From NCBI GenBank assembly GCA_963920575.1, contig OY986972.1, positions 1,381,501 to 1,445,500 of the forward strand: a DNA stretch of 64,000 nucleotides. Reading direction: 5' to 3'. Position 1 is the first letter of the stretch, and every line of letters starts with the position of its first letter. A program made the translations under genes and the position numbers. This stretch comes from Narthecium ossifragum (taxonomy: Eukaryota > Streptophyta > Magnoliopsida > Dioscoreales > Nartheciaceae). Shown here piece by piece: positions 10,771 to 20,883 of this stretch. Below the pieces are notes generated by a model. That model ran no database searches. It was given only the letters and a program-made list of their open reading frames with translations, and was not told the origin of the DNA.

Positions 10771-11251
10771 AATGCAAGGGGTCTTCAGCAGTTGCCATAC
10801 CCTCTTTTGCCTACTTACACGATCTTTCCCCAGAGATGGCAGCATTTGGTGAAGCTGGTGAGCTATGCTTGCTTCTTCTAGTTGGGAGGGTTCTACCTCA
10901 TTCTAATCTAGGAGAGGTTCACCTTGATAAGGGGTAAGGTAATTGAAGTCTTTCCATTCCACATCACCTCGGTTCCTCCAGCGGCACACCCTCAACCTTT
11001 GATGATTCTTCTTATCCATCCACAAAATCAAAGAGAAAAGCACCTTTTAATGGAAAGATGGATCTTTCTGCAGTGATGAAAACCTGGAATAGGATAGATG
11101 ATCATTAGAGAATTCCTTTTCATCCTCCCAGCTCATCTTTTGACCCACATTTTTCTTATAATTTACTCGTGTGTTTGTGGATAAATCTACAAATGTGTAT
11201 TTCTATTTGCATGTTTGAAAGTATGCTGTTCGCTGATTGTCTCCATTAAGT

Positions 11252-11533
11252 AGGTGTTTGGTTGGTGGAATCAAATGATGCATGCATTGCCTGATGCACA
11301 CCTTTTTTGCTCTGTCGTTTGGTTGGGAGGGTGCATCAAACAATGCACCCTCATTAATGACATAAAGTAGAGTGGGGGAAGCAAATGATGTAGGTTTGCC
11401 TGCATCGCCACATACCGCCGATTTGATGCAGGTTTTCCTGCATCGCCACATACCGTAGATTTGGTGGTATGTGGCAATGCAGCATGGGGCGATGCAATAC
11501 ACTGCTCCATGCAAAGAACCAAACAGGCCTGAT
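11252..11533. mobile_element. hAT-like MITE
   Basis: The ends are inverted: AGGTGTTTGGTTGGTGG at the left against AAGAACCAAACAGGCCTG at the right. The interior has direct repeats of CCTGCATCGCCACATACCG (about 11399-11457). The GTTTGGTT end motif is typical of plant hAT-derived MITEs. No coding sequence. Confidence 0.55.
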
Positions 11534-12912
11534 TTGCTCACCAAGTGCCGACCGAGGCAAATGGATTGCTTCTATATATATTTTGTATAGATGTATTAAT
11601 GTATAGTTGGTAGATACAACAGACAAATTCCCGATTTGCAACTGTGGATCTATCTGCTCGAGTCCCATTTATTCTTCATCTACCCCATGGACAGATGACA
11701 ACAAAGATAGCCTACTTACATTTCTTGGATATCTTGCATTATCGCCTGTGATTGTTGACAACAAAATGAATGCATGACACCTGAAAGGATCATCCCTAGC
11801 TTAAGGTCTTCCGGCCTTCCGGGTTAACTATCAAGACACGTTGGAGTGAGAATACTCATTGAACATGTGTAAGATTTTTTTTGTATACATGCTATTCCTA
11901 TATAGGCTCTCAAAAATGGAATTTATTGATTCAGACGCAAAAGGCAAGGAAGAGAACTTTTCCAGATGTCGGTTCTTTAAGTATGTAGGGACAAGATGGC
12001 AGCGTCTAGTGCATTGTGATCTCTATACTGCTCCGATCGCTTATTTTCCTGAAAGTCAGTTCTGTAGTGATTGTTGAACTGCATAGATTTATTTGCATAT
12101 AAAAGTACCTTTCAGAAGATATAGACATTGAACCTGTTCCTGATCCACAATCTTGGTTCCCCAATTACCCTTTTGTTCAACACTGAACTATATGTAGGCT
12201 ATAACTTGCTTCTCTGTTTCCTATCTCCTTCCCATGCTTGTTCTATTCCTACTTCTAAAAGGCATTCTCCATGGTTAGCTGATTAACCAATTTCTAAGCT
12301 CTTCATGTTATTTACACCATCGTTGTTTTTTAAGGTAAGGGTGTTTTCCATCTCAAAAACCCTGCATTTTCATGCAAGTTCCCTAGTTGTATGAAATGTG
12401 ATATATTACTCGAGGCCAATGAATATTCTGCAAAATGTAACAGGGTGTACAGTTTTCACACTATTCAACTTGTGTATATCATACGTACAGATAGACTTAG
12501 CCCTATCAGGATCTTTTCTTTTTTAATTTGAAGTAGTCATTGATGTTATCAGCCTATGAGAACAAACAATCAGAATATGCTTTGTTTGTGATGGGCTTGT
12601 CTAAGGTCTATGAGTAAGCTAGGTGAATTTAGAGGGTTGCTATCAACCATTTGGTGCTAAAATATGCAATGCTGCATCCTTATTGCCAGTGGGCATCCTA
12701 ATTGTTGTGCCAAGATCTTCTATATTAAGTGGAAATCTTGTTTATTTGAGCTGAATTTTACGACTGGTGACGTGGTAATTTTTCCAGCCTTGACTCCAAG
12801 TCAAGGTCGTTCGTAAGACAGAAAAAATGATGTGTCTGCTCAATGTGTTATGGACATTTATATTTTCTTCACAGTTATGATGACAATTAGTCTGCTCAAT
12901 GTATCTCTTCAG

Positions 12913-13512
12913 GTCGGCGATCTGGGCCTGTCGAAGGTGAAATGCCAGACCTTAATCTCAGGTGGTGTGCGAGGAACACTCCCCTGGATGGCTCCAGAGC
13001 TTCTGAATGGCAGCAGTAGTCTCGTTTCTGAGAAGGTCACCTGAATCACTCAGTAGCATTAAAAGTTTTTATTCTCTCTTCTCCTACAGCCTTCTCACAT
13101 TGCTGTTCAAACTCAGGTTGATGTATTCTCCTTTGGGATAGTCATGTGGGAGCTTCTTACTGGAGAAGAACCCTATGCAGACTTGCACTATGGAGCCATT
13201 ATAGGTATCGGGTTTGTGTACCTGGATTCTTCTTTCAAGACTCCATCTCATCACCATTTCTTTTCTCAGTTACGAAATCTCCTCATTTCTTCTTAATCAT
13301 CAGGAGGAATTGTGAGCAATACGCTGCGGCCTCAAGTGCCTGAAAATTGTGACCCTGAGTGGAGATCATTGATGGAACAATGCTGGTCTGCAGAACCATC
13401 ACAAAGGCCAAGCTTCACAGAGATTGCGAATAGGTTGCGCTCCATGGCTGCATCTCTTCCTCAGAAAGGACAGCCTCAATCAAATCAGACAGTCCAGTCA
13501 CAACAGAAGTAA
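12913..13512 (+). CDS. Raf-like MAPKKK (PB1-group) protein kinase, C-terminal exons only
   Basis: Three exons, 12913-13035, 13117-13204 and 13304-13512, each with AG/GT borders and compatible phases, encode 139 residues. Seen: the activation-loop start [10 protein letters not shown] (DLG in place of DFG, usual in this plant subgroup), [36 protein letters not shown] and the C-lobe [20 protein letters not shown], then a Gln/Ser-rich tail and TAA. Known: this group consists of large proteins with an N-terminal PB1 domain and a C-terminal Ser/Thr/Tyr kinase acting in stress and hormone signalling. The ATP-binding lobe (Gly-rich loop, VAIK lysine, HxDLK) and the PB1 domain are not found in the 4 kb upstream. 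The gene therefore either has a very long intron reaching into or past the gap, or is a 3' fragment. Confidence 0.8.
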
Positions 13513-14359
13513 TTGACTATGCTCGATACTGCCTGGTTCCAAGGAATTGTATCACCTCTTTCTATGCCGGTGCATCTGTCCTGCGAGGTCTCGGTGTACC
13601 CTTTAGGGGGATGTAAAAAGGAAAGTGTCAATAACTGTGGTAATCATTACATATTTTGTTAAGGTGACTCCTGTGCCTCAAAGCAATAAGTTCTGTAATT
13701 TGTGGAGGTTTATAGATTAGGGTTTTCATGTAACAAACTACACGACCCGGCCCGGTTTTCAAGCTGTCATACATCTGAAACAATCAGTACCTTTTTATTG
13801 TAATTAGAAATTTCTTTTTCAAGTGACAAATGTCTTGTAATTTGTTGCGGCCTGTTGAGTAAGATATGAGTAGAGCTTGTTCTGTTAATACAGGAGATAT
13901 TTCTGGAGCTGTTTTTCACCACCATGAATAATAATAGTTCAGAGGATAGTCTGCATCCTTACTTACCTGCTGAAGGTGCTCCTTGGTACCATTACCCTAT
14001 ATTTGGTTGCCATGCTGATTCCGCCTTTGCTGGAATTTTGATTGTTAGAGAAATTCTCAAATTGGAGATGGGATCTGACCGGTTTCGTTATTTCTGGAAC
14101 ACCAATAATATTTTCAAATTGCTTTTGTGTGATTCTTAAATAATCTTAACCATTGGATTGGATCAATTCTGTTCCTTTCTCCTTGCGAATCTCATTCCCA
14201 CTTAATATGGCAACTGTTAAACCACCATGTTTAATAGTAAGCATATCTCCTCACAGAACACAAATACACACAAAAAGATAGATCACACATGATAGAATCA
14301 AGAACGTGGTATCTGCCCTAAAAAAAACCTAAAAGAATAACAAATGAAATGTAGAATTA
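13513..14359. other. 3' flank between convergent genes
   Basis: Begins with the kinase 3' untranslated region. No further coding sequence recognised. A short open frame at 13924-14139 has no recognisable similarity and is not annotated. Confidence 0.45.
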
Positions 14360-14734
14360 TCATCTCCGAGTGGCAATCCGATCTGAGAAGCTTTTAAAAG
14401 CATTCTGATCATCTTCATCTTCTCCGTCATCGAAGTTCAACTCATAGCTTGAAGAATCGTATTGAAACATCTGTTTCCGCCGCGCGTTTTTATTGCTCCG
14501 AAGCCGGAGCTTAAGCTTTTGCAGCATAGCCTTCCAGTTAGCCAAATCAATGGCTCCCAATAAGAGCTCCTTGGCTCTCCTACCTCTCTTCTCCCACCAC
14601 CCCTCGTTGGCAAACTCCTTGTGTAACAAAGACCTACTTGCAGTAGTCCGTCTAGGAAAACACAGCCAGCCGAAGCATCCTCCTTCAAGCTCCTCCTCTT
14701 CTTCAGGGATTCTTCCAATATGCATAGTTGCCAT
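14360..14734 (-). CDS. Small plant-specific protein with C-terminal FQYD..SY.LNFD motif
   Basis: A single-exon gene of 124 residues. Seen: an acidic N-terminus (PEEEEELEGG), a Cys/aromatic patch GCFGWLCFPRR (about 19-29), a basic middle with LANWKAMLQKLKLRLR (about 64-79), a basic stretch NKNARRKQ, and the C-terminal FQYDSSSYELNFDDGED (90-106). Known: flowering plants have a family of roughly 120-residue proteins with the FQYDP.SYALNFD tail, often annotated as stress-induced or unknown; the biochemical role is not established. No signal peptide or membrane segment. Start choice: the ATG at 14734 lies just downstream of a GA-rich leader and TATA-like sequence, which supports it. Convergent with the kinase gene. 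The reading frame is intact. Confidence 0.75.
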   Translation of the reverse strand: MATMHIGRIPEEEEELEGGCFGWLCFPRRTTASRSLLHKEFANEGWWEKRGRRAKELLLGAIDLANWKAMLQKLKLRLRSNKNARRKQMFQYDSSSYELNFDDGEDEDDQNAFKSFSDRIATRR

Positions 14735-14774
<40 letters not shown>

Positions 14775-14826
14775 GTTCTGGTGTTGTGATGTAAATAAGA
14801 AGACGGGAGAGAGTATATATATATAA
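14735..14826 (-). promoter_or_regulatory. Leader and core promoter of the small gene: (GA)n and TATA tract
   Basis: Directly upstream of the start codon is a (CT/GA)n microsatellite (about 14738-14772) in the presumed 5' leader. An alternating TATATATATATA tract at 14813-14826 lies about 80 nt upstream of the ATG and may serve as the TATA box. Confidence 0.5.
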
Positions 14827-15719
14827 AGGATGAGAGACGAAGGTATACTATACAGGAGTTTTCTAAATACGTGTTTGGACCGCTGGCACGCCGGAACTTT
14901 GATTAAGCGTGTTATTCTACTGGGTTTCGCCGCGTTGTACTTTTCAACTGTGTCAATCCATGTTGCATGTGGTGGCCGTCTTTTTTGAATGTAATCGTTA
15001 CGTATGCATATCAGCTCCAGGAGTTTTGGAGTGTTCTATTTGTTGTGGTATTCTGGAGGTCTAAACTCATCAATGAATGGTTTACTATGTTTCTGGATGA
15101 TGGTTAAGTTTGGAGGAATAAGCTAGCTGAAGTGTTCTATTTGGTACGTATCTGATATTATTTAGACACATTCTGGAGAAGTGAACAAAAAATCCATGTA
15201 TCTTTCAGGAACATAGATCATTGATTGGCATGTATGACGCGAATATCACTCTAGGATCTACTTTCTTATTTTTTTGACAGCATAAAAGTTTTGGTCCAAT
15301 TTTGCAACTCTAATTCAAACTTCAGTGCTTATATATGAAAGGAGGTGGACTTGGGTTGTGGCCCTGCAATAGTAAATATCAGTCATCAGATGTTAGTTAA
15401 CGGTTGAGATCAAAAACATAGAACAGTGAAAAATAGGAGCGACCAAAGGAGCTGAAAGAAAAGTAGAAGAGAGAGGTCTTCGTCTCAGCCATGGATTGTC
15501 TCTTCAAATACACGACTGGTATTTACCATTCATCAGGGCTCTCGGAGTCCGAAAGAGATGGTAGCATTCATACTGTCAAGATTGTTTCTTAGATTGTCTC
15601 TTCAAAACAAAAAAAGATAGAAAAAATTAGGCGATTACAAATCCAACACAGGTTACAAGTTTTTAACTGCTACACCACCACACTGGCAGTTGTTCATAGA
15701 TTGCCCCATATGAAAACAC
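14827..15719. other. Intergenic, upstream of the copia element
   Basis: No gene recognised on either strand. It contains upstream sequence of the small gene (nearest 14827) and unclassified AT-rich sequence up to the copia LTR. Confidence 0.45.
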
Positions 15720-16117
15720 TGTTAGTAATATTTACTAATATGGTACACATGTCATATGATTTTCGGAATTAATTAATCAATTAATTATTAACGGTATATA
15801 TGGTAATATATATTCCATAAAGTATCAAGTTTGGTATGGATATGAATCAATCTAAGTTGATCAAATATTGTTAGATTTCTTTGATGGATGGAAATCGATT
15901 TAGATTCCAATTAGGGTTCTTTTGACCTAGCCTATAAGTAGAGGAGTTTGCTTGCTATCGGGTATCTATCTGGAAGGGTGTAGGTTAAAGATAAAACCCT
16001 AATTTCTTTTACGACCTCATCCGCTCAAACTTATGGCTACATGTATGTCAATCCTTTTCCACTGTGTATATTAATTATTTTTGCTCTTGACATATATATG
16101 TTATGTTATATTTTACA
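15720..16117 (+). repeat. 5' LTR of the copia element
   Basis: 398 bp, beginning TGTTAGTAATATTTACTAA and ending TTTTACA. A TATA-like CCTATAAGTAG lies near 15935. The first about 200 bp match 23191-23387 at roughly 90% by eye, so the insertion is not recent. Confidence 0.85.
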
Positions 16118-16136
16118 TGTGGTATCAAGAGCCAGC

Positions 16137-18225
16137 ATGTTTGCTGTAATAACTTTTATACCTAAGTGCCGGAACCCCAAGAATGTGAAGGAGTTTAGGC
16201 CTGTCAGTCTTTGCAACGTCGGCTACAAGGTAGTGACAACAATTCTAGCGGATAGGATGAGTCTCGTTCTTGATCGGCTCATCGGTGACGAGCAGTCGCC
16301 CTTCATTGATGGTCGTTGCATCCACGACAACATCGATGCGGCGAAGGAGGTCATGCACTCCATGAGAATTGCTCCTAAAACCAAAGGTTTGATGGTGTTG
16401 AAGGTTGATCTCTGATCAGCTTATGATCACGTGCAGTGGGGGTTTTTGAGGCGGGTCCTTTTGGCGATGGGTTTTCCACCGAGATGGGTTATGTGGGTCT
16501 TAGTTTGTGTTGAGGGGCTGACCTTCTCCCTCATTCTGAATGGCCACATCCATGGTCGTATAGCATCACAGTGTGGGATTAGGCAAGGAGACCCCCTCTC
16601 TCCTTACCTGTTTCTTACTGTTCAAGAGGTTTTCTCCAGACTATTGAAGGCACCTGACTACGAGATTAAGGGCTTGACCTTTAGAGGTTCTTCATTTGTT
16701 ATCTCACATCTCTTATATGCGGACGACTGCTTGCTGGTGACTAGGGCTGAATGCATGGAGGTTCGTAGACTTAAGCAGATTCTAATCAGATTCAGAGCAA
16801 TGGCGAGTCTGGAGATGAATGCTTCCAAATCCAGTATCCGCTTCTCCCCTACCATAACAGACGATCGAAGGTCCACCATTTTACGGATATTGGGTATGGA
16901 TAAGGCTATCGGGCTATGGACATATTTTGGAACTCCCCTTGGTATTGAGAGGGCTAAGGCGGAGGATTTCTCGACGGTTCTTGATAGGATGGTGGCATGG
17001 GTGCTCTCTTGGCAGGGGCGTCTTATATCCGATCCGGGTAGACTTGTGCTACTCAACTCTTCCTTGCAGTCCATACCGGCCTTTATTATAGCAACATCAC
17101 ATGTTCCGAGCTCGGTTATCACAAAAATGGAAAGGATATGTAGAGACTTCCTATGGGGGGGGGCAGAAGGGTGGTTTGAATAGGGTGGCATGGAGTGATG
17201 TTTGCTTACCCAAGGAGGTGGGAGGATTGGGGGTGAGGGACTTGGGAGTTTGACAGAAGGCCCTAAAGATGCGCAGAGTGGCATGTTTTCTTGATGAGAA
17301 CACCAATGTATGGAAAGAGCTCGCTAGGGCTAAATACCAGTGCCAAAGCCAGCTTCCATCCTTTGGCTCTAGGGTTGCTTGCTCGTCTCATTGGCGTTAC
17401 ATCTGTCTAGCGGCGGAGGAAGTTAGGAAAGGGATGTCATGGTCAGCTGGGGTGGCCAGCCGGGTTTCAGTTGGCCGTGATGCATGGTGTTCGGAGATCT
17501 AGTTGGTACGACGGCCTACCTTCTTTGATGCAACGGATGGGCTAGATTTTATGTTTGCTCGGGAATGGTTACATGGTCGAGCATGGAGTAGAGAGAAAGT
17601 CCTCCAATTTTTTCATCCACTGTTGGCTAGGTATGTGTTTGGAACAGAGGTTAGTCGAAGAGGGTATGTGCCGCGGTGGATGTATAAAGTTGACATCTCT
17701 ATCGGCATATTTGATGCTAATGCAGGAGAAGGTGGGGGATCATGCAAGTGTCCTTGACGAGTGTTGGGCCAATGTTTGGAGGATCAGATCTGGGCCTAGA
17801 GTGCAACAGTTTATATGGTGTGCACTCAAGGGGGGGAAGCTTGCTGTTCACGATTCGCTTTGGCGGCTTCATTTGGTGACGGATCAACACTGCCGTCGAT
17901 GTGAATGTGAGCCAGAAACAATTGTGCACACCCTCTTTGGCTGTAGCTTTTTCAAGGAGGTGTTTGAGATTGTCTTGGAGAAGGAGGGTCTTGCTCTACC
18001 GACCTGGGATCCTGGTGGTTTGTTTGATTTTTTAGTCGGATTTGGTGGGAGTCAAGAGGCGAGGCTCCAAAGGTCATATTTGGCCATTGGATGTTGGGAG
18101 ATATGGCGGGATAGAAATGAGATCATCTTTGAGGATAGACGGGGGACAACCAACAATAAAGGTCGTTCACAAGTCGTGGCAGTTGGGACATTTAGGATTA
18201 TTCTGCGAACATGATCATTTTTGGA
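16137..18225 (+). pseudogene. LINE (L1-type) ORF2 fragment inside the copia element
   Basis: A 5'-truncated non-LTR reverse transcriptase. Seen: FRPVSLCNVGYK, GDPLSPYLFL, the catalytic YADD (YADDCLLVTRA) and, downstream, a zf-RVT-like block (IWRIRSGPRVQQFIWCALKG, HTLFGCSFF). The endonuclease domain is missing because the fragment starts just before the first RT motif. At least one nonsense codon (near 16414) and frame shifts near 17160-17250 and 17500-17560 break it. The exact 3' border, a poly-A tail and a target duplication could not be defined. It lies where copia gag should be. Confidence 0.8.
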
Positions 18226-19251
18226 TTTAAAAAATGTTTTTTATATTCCAAACTTTAGTAGGAATTTGGTTTCTATTTCAAGACTTATTATTAAAGGATA
18301 TAGTTTTCTATTTGAAAATGTTATGACTATTTTTATAAATAAAATTCATTTTGGTTCTGGTTCTTTAGTTGAAATTTATTCAAAATTGATTTAGATCCCA
18401 ATTTTGAGCAGAATTAATTATCTCTCAACATACAACTGGTATTAAAAGGAACCTTATTAAGGACAATTCCTCTCTGTTATCGCATAGGAGATTAGGACAC
18501 ATCTCCATAGACAGGATGAAAAGATTGGTAAAGAAGGAGTTTTACAAACTTTGGACTTTACTGATTTAAATACTTGTGTGGATTGTATAAAGGGAAAATA
18601 GACCAACAAGACATCCAAAGGTCCTAAAAGGAGATCAAATATTCTTGAGATTGTACACAGATATATGTGGACCATTTCCTACTCCTTACTTGAATGGTCA
18701 GAGATATTTTATCTCATTCATAGATGACTATTCAAGGTTCATGTATCTTTATCTTCTGGATGACAAGGCACAAGCACTTGATGCTTTTAAGACCTATAAA
18801 GCAGAAGTGGAGAAGCAAACTAAGCGTTAGATCAAAATTGTTAGATCTGATCGCGAAGGGGAATACTATGGTATGTACACAGAAAAGGGACAAATGAAGG
18901 GTCCATTTGTAGATTTCCTTCAAAAGGAAGGCATAGATGTGCAATACACCATGCCTGGCACTCCACAACAAAATGGTGCTGAGAGAAGGAATCGAGCGCT
19001 TATGGATATGGTGAGGAGTATGATTAGTAATTCTAATATGTCACTCTTCTTATGAAGTGAAGCCCTTAAGACCGCAGTGTATATATTAAACCGGGTACCA
19101 TCAAAAGCTGTCCCAAAGGCTCCTTTTGAAATCTGGAAAGGATGGAAGCCCAGTTTGAACCATATACACATATGGAGTTGTCCTGCAGAAGTAAGGATCT
19201 ATAATCCACAAATAAAAAAATTAGATCCTAAGACAATAAGTGGTTTCTTCA
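18226..19251 (+). pseudogene. Copia GAG-pre-integrase and integrase segment
   Basis: Degenerate frame with a GAG-pre-integrase-like stretch (HRRLGHISIDRMKRL, then NTCVDCIKGK) followed by the integrase core: HTDICGPF-like Asp block (about 18655), RSDREGEYYG Asp block (about 18845) and GTPQQNGAERRNR with the catalytic Glu (about 18960). Several in-frame stops are present, for example near 18600, 18829 and 19053. The reading breaks at 19251 in the middle of the conserved GFFIGYP motif because the solo LTR is inserted there; the motif continues at about 20884. Confidence 0.8.
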
Positions 19252-19563
19252 TGATAAGACGTGAAAAGTACACAAATCACCCTTTTAATGAGGTCGTATT
19301 AGTCTCCGAGCAATGCTATTTTGATTGTCTTTTCCCCATTTCAGGATTAAGGACCCTCAGCAAAGATTAGATCAAGTTTGGTGCCAAAACGAACAAATAA
19401 AGAACTCGCTAGGAGTAAATGAGCAGATGATGTGGTATACGTGGTTGGAAAGCTCTGGAAGTCTAGTTTTCGAGAGTTTTTACGGTTCATGATTTGGAGT
19501 TTTCTAGAAGAAGTTATGTTATTTTTAGTACAGAGGCGCAGAAAAAGAAGCTTCGGAAGAAGG

Positions 19564-19736
19564 AGATCGATCTGCCTTTTGTGTCAGCCGCCTAACCGCT
19601 ATTTTTAGCACGATAGAGAGTTAACAGAGAGCACTATTCATCCATATCGATCTGGGCCAAACAAGATCGATCCGAACCCGTACGCTTCAATCATTCGGAA
19701 AAAGAAGATCGATCTTAGCCCAAAGAAGATCGATCG
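19564..19736. repeat. AGATCGATCT palindromes in LTR copy B
   Basis: GATCGATC-core sites near 19564, 19664, 19706 and 19727, mostly with outer bases A…T, plus a shortened site near 19645. They lie upstream of the TATA box CCTATAAATAA at about 19799, as in copies A and C. Confidence 0.75.
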
Positions 19737-20198
19737 CTTTTGGCGCTGCGGGAAATATCAATGGCTGAGATCTAATCCGAGTTAGGGTTTACTTAAAGCC
19801 TATAAATAAACCTTTTTTGGGGATTTTAGGGAGCCTTCCATGGCCGAATTTTCTTCATCTCTTAGGGTTTTTCTTAGCTTCTTTTCCACAAATTAGGTTA
19901 GATCTTTGGTGGAAGATCCATGGGTGGAGCGTGGCGACAACCTTCATCGACGGATCTCCTTCCTAAGATAAGTAACTAAACCCTAACCTAGGGATTTCTA
20001 TGATGTAATAAGGAATATTTTTAGGGTTTCCTATGGATTTGAGCATGTAAACATATTTTAATGGTTTGAATGGATGATTCTTATTCTCTTTATATCTATT
20101 GGTGTGATTTTAATAGTGTGGATGAATAATTTGTTCTTATATGCCCTAGATCTAGGTCTTGAGCATGTTAGGGCTTGAGATTAGATATTCTCATCAAA

Positions 20199-20442
20199 AC
20201 ATTCATGCTAGAACCATGGATGTGAGGATTTTCTTCTCGAGATTAAGAGTCTTGTGATGCTAGGACCATTACACATAATGCTAGAACCATTATGACCAAC
20301 TCTTAATCCGTTATTCATCTTAATTCAAGATTAGGGATTTCGTAAGTGCTAGTACCACTACGCTAGTGCTAGAACCATTAGGTTAATTGCTAATCCTTGA
20401 TACATTCTATTTGGCGACCTCAAGATGCTAGAACCATCTTGA
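20199..20442 (+). repeat. Six consecutive hairpins with a conserved CTAGAAC-type loop
   Basis: Inverted pairs around a 7-nt loop: 20199-20223 (stem ACATTCATG), 20253-20273 (TGTGATG, loop CTAGGAC), 20274-20294 (CATAATG), 20341-20362 (CGTAAGTG with one bulge, loop CTAGTAC), 20363-20381 (CTAGTG), 20420-20442 (TCAAGATG). Every stem pairs with its partner, with some G-U pairs, yet the stem sequences differ between hairpins. The segment lies downstream of the LTR's TATA box, so it would be in the transcribed leader. Confidence 0.85.
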
Positions 20443-20883
20443 TTATATACCAATATCCATTCTTTGATATCATTGCCGATGAGGAATCCTAACTAGAGCT
20501 TGTTGAGTGATAGGGAGAACTAGTCATTCACCTATCAACTAGTTAAAACCATCGATGATTAATTGATTTGCTCTCATCCTAGGAAGACCTAGTTAGTTCT
20601 TTATTACGGATTAGAAATCTCTTGGCGTTTTCTCATCATATTATTATTCAGTTTAGTTTAATCATTAGTTAAGAGTAGTTTAAACCCAAAAAATCCTTTG
20701 CTTTTTCAATCTTTTGATATAGAACTATACAAGGTAATTAGACTTAATACTCTTTTTCCCTGTGGATCGACTCGGACTCATTGCTATCTATCCCTAAAGT
20801 AATTAGCTAGTGATTCGGATTATAAATTTTTAATTTTGACGTACTTGTTAAGACTACGACACTTTTCAAGGTGTATCACTTCA

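Larger units (their letters stand above)
8809..12912. other. Long non-coding stretch upstream of the kinase exons
   Basis: I looked for the missing N-terminal and kinase-lobe exons of the Raf-like kinase on + and found none. The stretch holds three MITE-like elements (listed separately) and a 22-G homopolymer at 9688-9709. It may be a very long intron or unrelated intergenic DNA. Confidence 0.45.
19252..20878 (+). mobile_element. Solo LTR, copy B, inserted in the copia coding region
   Basis: 1627 bp beginning TGATAAGACGTGAAAAGT and ending ACTTTTCAAGGTGTATCA, i.e. TG…CA with matching inverted ends. It is flanked by a perfect 5-bp target duplication CTTCA (19247-19251 and 20879-20883), and the copia GFFIGYP motif resumes across it. 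It contains no primer-binding site, internal domain or coding region, so it is a solo LTR left by LTR-LTR recombination. It shares its 5' end with copy A. GATCGATC palindromes, a TATA box near 19799 and six hairpins at 20199-20442 are inside. Confidence 0.9.

Noticed and set aside
14493..14738. Open frame on + opposite the small FQYD-motif protein
   Set aside because: Antisense shadow; no motif, and the - strand has a promoter-like leader and a conserved C-terminal motif.
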